Source: Poecilobothrus nobilitatus
Taxonomy: Eukaryota; Arthropoda; Insecta; Diptera; Dolichopodidae
Length of the DNA stretch: 64,000 bases
Assembly: GCA_947095535.1 (NCBI GenBank)
Contig: OX352774.1
Coordinates: 33,310,496-33,374,495 of the forward strand
Direction: 5' to 3'
The stretch's first letter is position 1. The number at the start of each line of letters is the position of its first letter. The translations under genes and the position numbers were made by a program. The notes under the pieces are model-generated. The model worked only from the letters and a program-made list of their open reading frames with translations, was not told where the DNA came from and ran no database searches. Shown piece after piece: positions 37,838-48,180 of the stretch.

Positions 37838-38465
37838 GAAATGCGAACCTGTCCGGTTACAGCTATGAAGGTAATACTAGAATTGCCCTCACTTCACATA
37901 GAAGTTGGTTGCAAAATCAATTATTTTACGAAGTTAGGCCGAATTTCGCAAAGAAAATTTGTATAGAATACAGATACTATATCTTACTCGTTAAAGATAT
38001 ACTCCTTATTGAACTTTCTCACGATAAAATAACTACAAAATACAGTTCAAAAAAAAATTTATGACGATCCAGTAAAAATAAACTGAGAACTCTAACAGGA
38101 CACTGCCAGCTAAGAAGGCACTTAAAAAAAATTGGAAAAGAGAATAACGATACATGCAGATTCTGTCAAGAAATAGAAGAGACTACAGACCACATACTCA
38201 AAAACTGCGTAGTTTTATTCGGAGTAAGATATATGCACCACCTAGAAGCATTTTACTTTGCCGAAAATGTACTACGCAGCAATAAACCCTCTACAGCTCT
38301 TTACTACCTCAGTGGAAGTAGGGTGGACAGAAGTATTATAAGTGTAGGCGAAGCGAAACGACAAAACGTAGTAAAAGGATGAATACAATAGATCTACATC
38401 AGAAAGTTGCAGTGTTAGTTACTAGTTACACTCCTTAAAACTATAATCTAATCTAATCTAATTAT
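37838..38465 (+). mobile_element. LINE 3' end with RNase H-region remnant, CCHC motif and TAATC tail (R1/I-like clade)
   Basis: At 37842 the plus strand reads TAMKVILELPSLHI a few codons in, matching the TPTAALEAILxLPPLHL segment of the C-terminal region of R1/I/LOA-type LINEs. After a decayed gap, an open stretch from 38065 to the stop at 38380-38382 (about 105 codons) reads LRTLTGHCQLRRHLKKIG, then at 38155 CRFCQEIEETTDHILKNC. That is the CX2C...HX4C zinc-knuckle that closes these proteins after LTGHxxLxxHLxxIG. The frame is uninterrupted through to its own terminator, so this end is much better preserved than other relics here. After the stop, the short 3' UTR ends in three to four TAATC units (38444-38462), a typical 3' tail for this kind of element. 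Confidence 0.8.
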
Positions 38466-40068
38466 AAGGAACTTAAATCCTTGCATTTAAAACCAAAATT
38501 ATAACAATTATTAAAATGGTTTAAAAAGACATAAACTCAGAATAAAAAAATTGTAAATAAGTATTTAAAAAAAAAAACACATATTATTTGAATTTACTCA
38601 CCTGGTTATTGTAATTATCTATTAACTAACCAATAAAAACTTATCCATATTACATTAAAAAAAAAAAATTATTATTTCATCTATTATACACTTATTACAT
38701 GGAATTTTAATTTCATTATTGATATTTGATAACGTTTTAATAATTATTATATTACTTTCATATTACAAAAAAAAACAAAAAAAAAAAAAAACAAAAATTT
38801 ATTAGACCATATTTCATCTATTACGACTTAATTTTGTTCAATAAAACTGAAATTTCATTGAATTTCATTGAACTTCAAAGTAACAAAAAAAAAACAATAA
38901 AAACAAAAAGAAAAAAATTGAAAATAAATAGTAAATAAATATAAATAAGTAAATATGTTTGTATGGATATGTATGTAATGTATGTATAAAAGCACAAAAA
39001 CTAAAACGAAATAATTCATTTTTGCTTTTTTTTTTTTTTTGTTATTATTGTTTAATATTGGACAAATCAATTAAAATGTCGTTAGTTGTTTTTATTTTTT
39101 CTTTTTTTTTTTTTTCATTTTATCTATTTGATTACGACATAATCTGTATAATTTAGAAATTGTCTATAATATTATATTATTTTACAAATTATTAGAATTT
39201 AATTTTTTTTATTAAATATTTTTTTTTGTTAAGTAAATAAAGAGTTAATTGTTTTTTAGTACATGAAATCTAGTATTTTAGACAGTTAAAAGATTTTTCG
39301 TCATAAATTGAATTGGACCAATATTTTTTTATTATTATATTTATTTAGCCTGACTTAAAGGTCCACTAAGCTCTAACGAAGATATAAGAATCTTCAAGAT
39401 AATTTACAACTCTTCTATTTACAGATCATCTAATCTAAAATTGGTATCTATGGTATAGGTTCTTTACAGATGCTTCGCGTGGTGTTTGTACTCCGTAATA
39501 TGTCACAGCTGCTCCGCAAAGGCAAAAATAACACGAAATATTAATAACTGTATACATATATGTAATTTTATTGCATATATTATGATCCTTTAACAATATT
39601 AGGTACCTAATAATATTGGTTTAAAAAAAAATGCTTTCTGAAAATAAATGTTCCCAAAAATATCAAATGAAAATTATTGGAATTTCGTTTAAGAAAAATA
39701 TCTCAATTTCACAAGACACCTATGAATTATTGAATAGGTTTAGAGATCTGAAAGAGGAAATGAGAGAAGTAATATCTAACCTAACCAAACCTATATAACT
39801 TGACCTAATATTGGCGAAATATATAAAATATGTAGTTTCAAATATTCCGCTAAATTTTTTGTTATTAGAGCTGCTAATAATTGCTATAATTTGAACGAGC
39901 TCCTTGACCCCGATGATTTGTGGTTAAGAACCAACAATAAAATGTGTGAAAATAAAGAGCAGTTAAAAATTTGAATCACGAAGAACGCGTATGGAATGAG
40001 CCAATTAGTTTCTGTACCATCTTACGTAATGAAATGAAATGACCATATTATGTATATAAATTTTGACA
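38466..40068. other. AT-rich non-coding stretch
   Basis: No gene or repeat recognised. A GC-richer patch at 39345-39535 has no motif I can name on either strand. Open frames at 38855-39070 and 38959-39156 overlap on opposite strands and are low-complexity. Confidence 0.55.
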
Positions 40069-40253
40069 GAACCTTGGTGGGCTAGTGGGTAAGAGATTAT
40101 AAAATATGTTGTAAACACCGAGAGAGTGTGGTTTCGAATCCCACACACGTCGTCAGAGTTATTCCCCCTTACGACATTTACAGTCACGCCTGAAAAGGAA
40201 AGGCTGTGTAATTTGCTGTTCACATTTATGTGATAGGGGAATAAACTAAAAAA
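40069..40253 (+). mobile_element. tRNA-derived SINE-I copy E
   Basis: The only plus-strand copy. Box A TGGGCTAGTGGGTAAG is at 40078-40093 and box B GGTTTCGAATCCC at 40130-40142. They are separated by TAAAATATGTTGTAAACACC and GAGAGAGTGTG. The body has CGTCGTCAG and CTTACGAC (stem), then CACGCCTGAAAAGGAAAGGC, TGTGTAATTT and CACATTTATGTG, ending in an A-rich tail. The short open frame on the minus strand here is a shadow. No convincing target duplication was seen. Confidence 0.85.
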
Positions 40254-42079
40254 ATATTATAATAATTTATTGATTCCGCTAAACAGACAGTTGAACAATT
40301 TTTTTTTTTATTTATTTACGTATAATTCAGACCATTAAGTGGCACAGACATGATGATGAAATTTAGGTATACGTCATAATTGCTTAACTTATTACGTTTT
40401 AATATTTCAATGTATATAAGTTATAAAATTTTTAGCCTAATAATGTAAATAAATAAATGATATGGCCTTTAGTCAACAATATTATAATAATATAAAAATA
40501 ATTAAATAATTGAGTTTTTTCCCTTAAACTCTCCCATTCTGTCATAGTGTAGAATTTCTAGTAAAGAGTTCAAAATCAATGAATGAACAAAATTTTTAAT
40601 TGTCATAGTGGTTAAAAAAAAAATTACAAAATAAAAACAAAAATATTAAAATTTCCTCTGAAAATAATTACAAAAAAAAATTAAAGAAAGAAATAAAAAT
40701 AATAATTGAAAAAAACTATTCATTATTTGTCACATTTACTACCGTTTACCATTTTTCTCGTTTTTCTCCAAAAAAAAATTAATTACTTTTGATTTGATGG
40801 TGTGTAAAAAATAAAATGAAAAGAAAGAGATAGAAATTGTTCAAACAATATAACAGTGAAAATGAATATAGTTAGAGCATTAGACCGTTAGTCTTTTCGA
40901 ATTTAAAGTACATAAATCGATTCTAATTTTTTTTTGTTGTTTTTTTTTACTGGGGAATATTTTTTTCCTTTTTGGTTTTTTTTTTTTTGTTTTTTTTTTT
41001 ATTTTGACAGAAGTAATTTTCGAAAAATAATTTTATTTTTTTAGTTTTTTTCTTTTAAGTTCTTAAGTTAAATTCCCTTTTCTGTTCATCAAATTTTTTG
41101 TCCCAGATAGTAAATAAAACCAAGAATAGTAATCTGAGCAAGTTCTACAACTTACAACTTTGAGAATTATAACTTATAGAAATATTTATTTATAGGTTTC
41201 ACTAAAAATTAATTTTATTTTAATTTTTCAGTTCTTATACAGATAGTATTATAATTCAACTTTTTATAGGGCCTAATTATGTCTATTTACATCAACCACA
41301 TATTCAAATTAAAGATCTACTTAACTCATTTTAAAAATAAAAGAAAGTATAACTGACTTTTATTTACACATGGTGTGCCGCGTTAAGTTTTACATAGAGC
41401 AGGAGGTGATGAGGAGCATCACAACGAACAGAAAATTCTATGAAAGAAGGAGGTCTATTTCGAACCCCTAAGTAGTTATGAGGCTCTAAAGACTTATAAT
41501 TTTTAAAATATCTTATTTTGGAGTTATATCTATAGAATTAGAACTACTGAATATATTGGAAAAATTACAAAAGGAATTTAAAGCTTATTAAATTATATTT
41601 AGAGCCCAGTATTATTTAAGTATGTAGGCTTTTTAGTTTTGAAGTAAGCATGACTTAAAAGTAAAATGTATGAATTTTTTTTAAGAAAAAAATGGGTCAA
41701 ACATTCATGAAACAAAAATTTACGCTATTAACAACTAGATCTTAAAATTCCAAATTATTTCTGTAATTATCCCCAGCATTTTAATCCTATAACAGGTCAT
41801 GAGATCCCTGTATATATACTACACGGACACCCTGTATATATGCTATAGACATGAACATAACTAATCGTGAGAATTTCTGAAATTAAATTAACTTCTTGTA
41901 AAATTTTCGTCATAAATTTATTCCACCACTTCATGATAAATATACATATAACTTTTCGACCAAAGAATAGTAAATTATACAGCGTTGTAATAGCTTAGCA
42001 GAGTGGCTCTTTTGCTTTTTCTATAATTTTCTTCGAAGGTCGAAATAAAACATAGAAAACCATCGGTAAAACCGATTTC
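40254..42079. other. AT-rich non-coding stretch
   Basis: No gene supported. A GC-richer patch at 41365-41470 shows no recognised motif. T- and A-homopolymer tracts dominate 40600-41060. Confidence 0.55.
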
Positions 42080-42400
42080 TTTCGGTAGCTCACGGTTTTT
42101 TATGTAGTATTTAAACTTTAATCAACTAAAATCCCTCTTTAAAATCAAATTTTAGGATGGGTCTTCTAATACAAATATGAAGTAAATCGTGAAGCTCAAA
42201 TGAGAATTTGTGAAGAATACTTAGAGGATGAGGTTTTGAAAATATAGGATTATGGAGCATTGGTAAAAATTTGGAGCGATTTTTTAAGAAAGATATACTG
42301 TTTTTCTTAAATTTCACTAAATCGTACACTGTATACATATAAATTACCAACTTACGAGAACACATGCGATAGCGTATACCTGCACAAAAACGATTTGTGT
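42080..42400. repeat. Dispersed repeat, copy 2 of 2 (partner at 10.1 kb)
   Basis: Same orientation as the copy at 10060-10345. Shared blocks are AATCAACTAAAATC, GGATTATGG, AAATTTGGAG, AAGAAAGATAT, CACTAAATCGTACAC and AAATTACCAACTTA. The copy extends a little beyond the partner toward CACATGCGATAGC. The 97-codon minus-strand frame is repeat-derived, with no recognised domain. Confidence 0.6.
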
Positions 42401-44220
42401 ATAATAAATAAATTTCCATAAGCTGTGTTACATCTTCTTAACAGTTCCACAGTGCAGGCAAGGGTATCTGTCGCCTTCTGTGTTTTCTGTGGACATTTTT
42501 GAATAGATCGAAATTTTTTTTTAATTGTTTAAAACAGATGTTTATCATTACAAGGTGAGAGACCGAAATGTAGAGCAACGCGTGAAGTAAAACTGATATT
42601 TTTAATAAGACGAACAGCTATATTTTCCACATTATTAAAATAAACCCTTTTAAGTGTCTTTAACCCAAATAATGTCAGTTATATTTCATCTTCGGCCTAA
42701 CATGTAATGTCCTAATTTTGATAGATATTGAGAAGATCAGATACATAAAATTAAGTTTATGTAAAAGATATTGGGTCTAATACATAAAACTGACCAGGAA
42801 CTCAAATCTCAATTTTCATACTAAAATTTCGAATTCAACCGTTGTTTTTGTTTGAAAAAATAAAATTTAAGTTCAAGCTCAGTTTTATGCATTCGACCTA
42901 ATGACTATTGTGATTAACCGAGAAAACAAATAAAATATTTAACTGAAAAAATTTAACCAATCTTATTATACATCTAAAAGCAAAATTAAACATACACATA
43001 TACATATACGTATACGTATATTTTAGTAACAAAATATACTAATTTACAATACTTTTTTTTATCAATACGAACACGACTGAAATATTAAAATTTTTTTTAA
43101 TTTGTTTTCAAAACTTTCTAAAAAAAAAAATAAATAAATAAAAAACCATTAAAAAACAAAATATGTAAAACTATGCCATCTGGGTATACAAAAGACTTTT
43201 CTTTTTTTTTAGATCAATAGAAATTAGGACAAAATCCTATGTTGAACGTCAATGCCAACAACTTTAACTTCAAAATCGAATTCATGTAACAATATTTTCA
43301 TAATATCATATCCTCCGAAAAAATATTAAATATATACTTATCTTTATCTACATACATACATACATACATTTCCATTGTGTTAACAAAATAAAAAAAAAAA
43401 CCAACAACAACAATAACACATAAAAACAAAAGTAGAAACGGTAGCAGCAGCAGTAGCAAAAAAAGTATACATAAACAATAAGAAGAATTGTAGCACCCCA
43501 TTTCAAACTAATAATTCTGTCATTTCTTCAGATAATTAATGATCTTTCTTCCTAAACTTTTTGTTTTCTTCTTCCTGTTGTATTTTTTTTTTTTGTTTGT
43601 TTTCTTTTTTTCCACAATTCACCATCATTCGTTTCATTGCTTTCATGACCGTATCAAAAGAATGAAAAAATAAAAATAAACAAAAAGAAAAAAATGAAAA
43701 AAAAACTTTAGAAAAAAGTGAAAGAATATGTAGGATCGTAATATAGTTTAATAAGATTTAAAATGTATATTGGGTGGGGCACCCTAATTTTTCATTTCAA
43801 CTCTTGATGAATTTCTTATAAGTTTTTTCGCATATCATTACACACTTTTCTTTTTTTTTTTTTTTTTGTTGCTGTTGTTTTTCTTTTTCCTTTTAAAATA
43901 GTTTGGTTACGCTTCAAAAATATCCTGTTAGACGACCAAAAGAACATGAAACAAAATAAATTTTTTATCTCTTTCATTTTTTTTGTTCCTGTTTTATTTT
44001 ACATTAAATTTGAATGTGTGCTTATGCGTGTATTTATCATAATAATTTTTTTTTTTTTTATATAATTTATATGACTTTAAGTGACAGTAAAAATTATTTT
44101 CTTGTGATGGATTCATGACAATATACTAGAAAACAATTTTTTTTTTAAATTTGCATAAACATTACAGGAGAAAGGATAATATATATATAGTTAAAAAAAC
44201 GAAGTAAATTTTAAATTTAA
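42401..44220. other. AT-rich non-coding stretch
   Basis: No gene supported. It includes a CATA run at 43351-43371, a CAACAACAACAATAACA patch followed by GCAGCAGCAG near 43401-43460, and long T tracts at 43585-43620 and 43850-43885. Confidence 0.55.
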
Positions 44221-44525
44221 CGGGTTCAGTTCAGAGACATTTTCAAGGTTGCAGACATCAAAGGCAAATTAATAGAAAAGCGTCTAAGATGCTACGGGCA
44301 TGTCATGGGAAGACACGAAGAAATTGCTGTTCAAAAAGCTGTTAACAAACCAATTCCTAGGAAAGGACCTGGGAGACCATAAGCAACATAGTTTGAAACA
44401 GTCAACAAAGATATGAAGAAAGCAGGATTGAACGCTATGAGAACCCAAGACAGATGTTTTTGGCGCCTCACATCAAGGAGAGCCGACCTCAAATAAGAGA
44501 AATGGTCACGAAGAAGAAGAAGAAG
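44221..44525 (+). mobile_element. RTE-like LINE C-terminus with GAA-repeat 3' tail
   Basis: In frame from 44221 the translation reads RDIFKVADIKGKLIEKRL, then KRLRCYGHVMGRHEE, KGPGRP, NKDMKKAGLNAM and DRCFWRLTSRRADL. This is the closing segment of RTE/BovB-like reverse-transcriptase proteins (EKRLRWFGHVxRR, RGRPxxTW, DRxxWRxxxRRADP). Two stop codons interrupt it, one just after GRP and one where the TW pair would sit. The natural terminator is at 44494-44496, and the element ends in four to five GAA units (44510-44524), a usual simple-repeat tail. Only the last 90 or so codons survive, so it is a 5'-truncated dead copy. The family's YADD catalytic domain is absent. Confidence 0.8.
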
Positions 44526-46284
44526 TTTAAAAAAACTCAATCTGAAGAACAGCTAATAGTGAAAACTTAACAGGAGTTTAACTTTTATGGCAATTAATTA
44601 CAAAATTTACAAAATCTGCCACGTAAATGAAATGAACTTTGGAGCAATTCTTATAGAGAAAACATACATAAAACATAAAGATTGGCTAGAAAGCAATTGG
44701 CTAACCCAAATAAACTTGAGAGAAACAGAGTAAGTTAACGAAATTAATATTTTCATGGTGGATAAAATTAGGGTTTAGGAAAAACGTATGCCGCGCATTA
44801 GCTGTTATAAAACCTAAAACTTAAACTTGACTATAATAAGTTAACTACTCTTTAATTTTTTTTTTCTTTATCTCAATACTTCCTACAGAAATTATTTCAG
44901 AGCCGCTGTAATTAACTATAGAATGACAACTTTATAACTATTTGAATCCACTACATGTATTTTAATTCTGTAAGTGCGTAAATCAAAACCAAAGCAGTAA
45001 CCTTTTAGGGTAGTGTCTTTTTTGTATAATTATTTTAACAAACACACATTACAAACTCAAAAAATTAACAATAAAAAATAGGTATATGTTAGTTTTTGTA
45101 GGCTACACATCACTTAAGAAAGCCTCCTTAAAGGATCACTTTTAAGTGTATTTGTTAAAAAATTACAGTTAAATTATTACATCTTGAAGTTATATATTTT
45201 TTTACATTGGGTATAGATTTTTTGATCCAAATCAAAAACAAAAAAAAACATCCATATAAAATTTTTCCCTTTTTTATCAGTATCAATAATTTATTTTTAC
45301 AAAAAAAAAAAAAAAAATATTGATGCCTTTCATTCATTCATTCAATAACCGAAAAAAAAAAAAACAAAAACAAAAAGCAAAAATAAAGAATAGAAAACCA
45401 AAAAAAAAACTTACCCTTCCTTATTTGTTTCTTTAATATTACCACCAAATTTTCTTTTGAATGAATGGGTGGATGAATATGGAAGAAAATCATAATGATG
45501 ATAAAGATGGGGAATCTATTAAGAATTAATGAAAATGATTTATTAAAATATTTTTTAGCTTTCATTACCATTTTTTTTTCCTTTGTTTTTTTTTGTTTTT
45601 TTTATATTTTGCCTTTTCTTTTGCTGTTTTCATTTTAGCTAATTTGAAAGTTTTGTATGTATGTGTGTCATAGATTTGTTTGGCATCATTTTTTTTATTA
45701 TAATATTATATTAATATGAATATATATAACTATACTTTCCTTTTTGTTAAAATTTCCATTTATTTTCTTTAATTTTTTTTTTTGTTGGTTTATTATGAAT
45801 TTTAAATATAAATTATTTTTATAGTATAATGAAGTGAAGTTATGATTTAGAACAGAAAATAATTTAAAATTTTCTATAAAAAAAAATATTTTTTCCCATA
45901 ATTTCCTTATTTAAAAAAAAGCAAAAAAAAAAAACAAAATCACGTTAAAGAAGTTTTAAAAAATTTCAATATATAGAAAATATTTATTAACTTGTAAACT
46001 CAATTTTATTAAAATGTACATAGTAAACATCTTTTTATTTCGTTAATTTACAATATAAGTTAATCGCATGCGCATGGACTTATCATCCATTTAAATATAA
46101 TTTTTAAGTTTCAAAACAAAAAAATTGGTTTTTTTTTTTTCAAATTAAATTTAAATTAAATCAATGTCCTTAATATGTTATAGGATAGGATATATTCTAT
46201 ATGGTACAATTGTAAATTTAAAAAAATTTAAAAAGTTTTTTTTTTCTTATTTTATGCAGCGCTATAACGGTTATTTCTGACATG
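44526..46284. other. AT-rich non-coding stretch
   Basis: No gene or repeat family recognised. Open frames at 45155-45337 and 45338-45571 are low-complexity Phe/Lys-rich translations of homopolymers. ATTC units repeat at 45327-45342. Confidence 0.55.
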
Positions 46285-46485
46285 AAAAAGGATTTTTTTT
46301 TTGTAGTTTATTCCTCTGCGACAAGGAAATTACAAAGACTTTCCTTTTTAAGAGTGTCTGTAAATGTCGTAAGGGGAAATTATATTTACGTTGTATGTGG
46401 TATTTAAACTCACACTCCCTCAATGTTTACAACATATTTTATACGTTCTTACCCACTTGGCCACCGAGGCTCCAAAAAAGGATTT
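46285..46485 (-). mobile_element. tRNA-derived SINE-I copy F with 11-bp target-site duplication
   Basis: AAAAAGGATTT flanks the copy at 46285-46295 and 46475-46485, a clear target-site duplication of the kind made by LINE machinery. On the minus strand the element starts GGAGCCTCGGTGGCCAAGTG (box A TGGCCAAGTGGG), continues to the box B region GAGTTTAAATACC (46404-46416, mutated), then ACAACGTAAATATAATTTCC, CTTACGACATTTACAG, CACTCTT and AATTTCC, and ends in an A tail (T run 46293-46302 on the plus strand). The downstream open frame on the plus strand overlapping it is not a gene. Confidence 0.88.
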
Positions 46486-46849
46486 AATACATCTCATCAT
46501 TATCAATTTTTTTGAATACACAAATAATTTGTATCTAACGAATGTGTTTTTGAAATATTTCAAAATTTACCTTTAAACCCAATTTTAGGTTTTTCATGCA
46601 ATTAAATTTTGATCCTTTCCTAAATTTAAACTTTTAATCTAAATTTAGTAATATAATTTACTAAAGCATTAACATTTCAAATTGGAATTATATATATATT
46701 TGTAAAAAAATTCATAAAAAAATTAAATGGTTGTTTTTTTCAATTAAATTAAAACAATTTTTTAAGTAATCACTAATGAAAGGCAGGTTTCAAGTTAAAC
46801 AATCATTATATTATATTATTTTTATTATTAATTATGACAATATCAACAG
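46486..46849. other. AT-rich non-coding stretch, nothing recognised
   Basis: Only low-complexity sequence between SINE-I copy F and the inverted-repeat element is visible. Confidence 0.55.
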
Positions 46850-47105
46850 TCATATGCTTGTATGGAGCCAATATGTTATGTGGAGCGAATTATATTCTAG
46901 TATTTCATTTTGCTGGAGTATCCTTTGACTGTATGTTTGTAAAATGTCTCGATTTCATTTCACTGTTTGTCTCGATTTCATTTCACTGTACTTTATTTGA
47001 CTTGATCTAAATGAGTATTCTGTGTTGAAATGTATGTAAAAATCCAGTGAAATGAAATACAATCAAATGAAATCTAGTCAAATGATAGAGCAGGTTTGTG
47101 ATATT
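46850..47105. repeat. Short inverted-repeat sequence with duplicated GTCTCGATTTCATTTCACTG unit
   Basis: GTCTCGATTTCATTTCACTG is tandemly duplicated (46946-46965 and 46969-46988). Its inverted partner CAGTGAAATGAAAT occurs at about 47046-47059, and TTTGACTnGAT (46996 on) has an inverted partner in ATCTAGTCAAAT (47082-47093). The arrangement suggests a small foldback or MITE-like sequence. Outer edges are unclear and no target duplication was found. Confidence 0.45.
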
Positions 47106-47142
47106 AACTCACTGACAATATGTACCATCAATTATTGTTAAG

Positions 47143-47360
47143 GAATAGAATATATATTTTTTTTTTGGTGGATTTTCTACCACATAAATGTAACAACGAA
47201 ATTACATTGCCTTTCCTGATCAGGTGTAGCTGTACATGTCCTAAGCGGGAATTACTTTTACGTCGTGTGTGGGATTTGAGCCCACACTCCCTCCACAAGT
47301 TTACAGCGTATTTTATACGGTCTTACCCACTAGGCCACCGAGACCCCGAATAAAATATAT
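47143..47360 (-). mobile_element. tRNA-derived SINE-I copy G with 13-bp target-site duplication
   Basis: GAATAGAATATAT at 47143-47155 and GAATAAAATATAT at 47348-47360 form a 13-bp duplication with one mismatch. On the minus strand the element starts GGGGTCTCGGTGGCCTAGTG (box A TGGCCTAGTGG is intact), followed by GTAAGACCGTATAAAATACG, AGTGTGGGCTCAAATCCC (box B), ACACGACGTAAAAGTAATTC and GACATGTACAG. It ends in an A tail (T run near 47156-47166 on the plus strand). This is the best preserved head in the window. The 77-codon plus-strand frame inside it is a shadow. Confidence 0.9.
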
Positions 47361-48104
47361 TATTTGATATTTATTTATAATTAAAACTATTCCAAAAGAA
47401 CTAGTGACACACCAAAAAAATTTTCAATTAAAGTTGCCTAGAGAGAAACAACAAAAAATAAGTTATAGTTATTGAATGATAAATCGGAATGATTAATTTA
47501 ATTTACTATGACAAAGTAAGCCAATTTTCACAAGAAATATATTGATTCTTAACTATACGGTAGTAAACATTTAGGAGATACAATGAAATTGATAATTATT
47601 GTATCTACACTACACTTTTCTTCAAAATATTTTAAGATGATTTGGTTGAAAATATTTTAAGATGATTTGATCATTTATCAAATATTTGAATTTAATTTTA
47701 AAATATGCACCATATGAGACGGACAATATGATTTGTAATCCTTGGTGGATTAATGGATAAATGTATCCTTATTTAAAGTAAATAGAATAAATCGTAACCC
47801 TGATTTAATGATTGAATCTTATAGCTAATTTACTTTAATTTCTAGTCATAGTGATTACATTTTTTTAATGCGGAAAGTATAATTTTCTAAAATATAGCAA
47901 TATATACTTTCACAACATTAATCAATTCCATACCTTTCAGTTCAATTCCATACCTTTCAGTTTTAAATAGATGAATTTTCTACTTTGCATGAGAAATTAA
48001 AATGCTAAAAGCAATCTCTCTTAGAAGAAAATAAAAATTCCACATTAATACATTAATATTATAGCAATAGCAAGGCGAATTTGTTTTCAATTAAGAAAAA
48101 TTAT
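47361..48104. other. AT-rich non-coding stretch with a 20-bp tandem duplication
   Basis: TCAATTCCATACCTTTCAGT is present twice in tandem at 47922-47941 and 47942-47961. Nothing else was recognised. Confidence 0.6.
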
Positions 48105-48180
48105 TACCTGTGCAGGATTTGAATCCGCACCGCCTCAGTTAATAAGTAATGTGCTTAACCACTACGCCACGGAGGCCTTC
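48105..48180 (-). mobile_element. tRNA-like SINE head (second type) or decayed tRNA pseudogene
   Basis: On the minus strand, GGCCTCCGTGGCGTAGTGGT leads into TAAGC, with box A TGGCGTAGTGG (48159-48169 on the plus strand) and box B GGATTCAAATCC (48115-48126). The box spacing suits a tRNA gene, but the 3' acceptor strand does not pair with GGCCTCC, so it is not a functional tRNA. The sequence differs from SINE-I outside the two boxes. The downstream part (48104 down to about 47900) shows no clear body shared with the copy at 59.6 kb. Confidence 0.6.

Noticed and set aside
47120..47353. 77-codon plus-strand frame similar to frames at 25.2 and 46.4 kb
   Set aside because: The similarity among the three peptides is explained by their all lying inside SINE-I copies.
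48105..48180. Possible functional tRNA gene
   Set aside because: Boxes A and B are good, but the acceptor strands do not pair, so it is treated as a SINE head or pseudogene.
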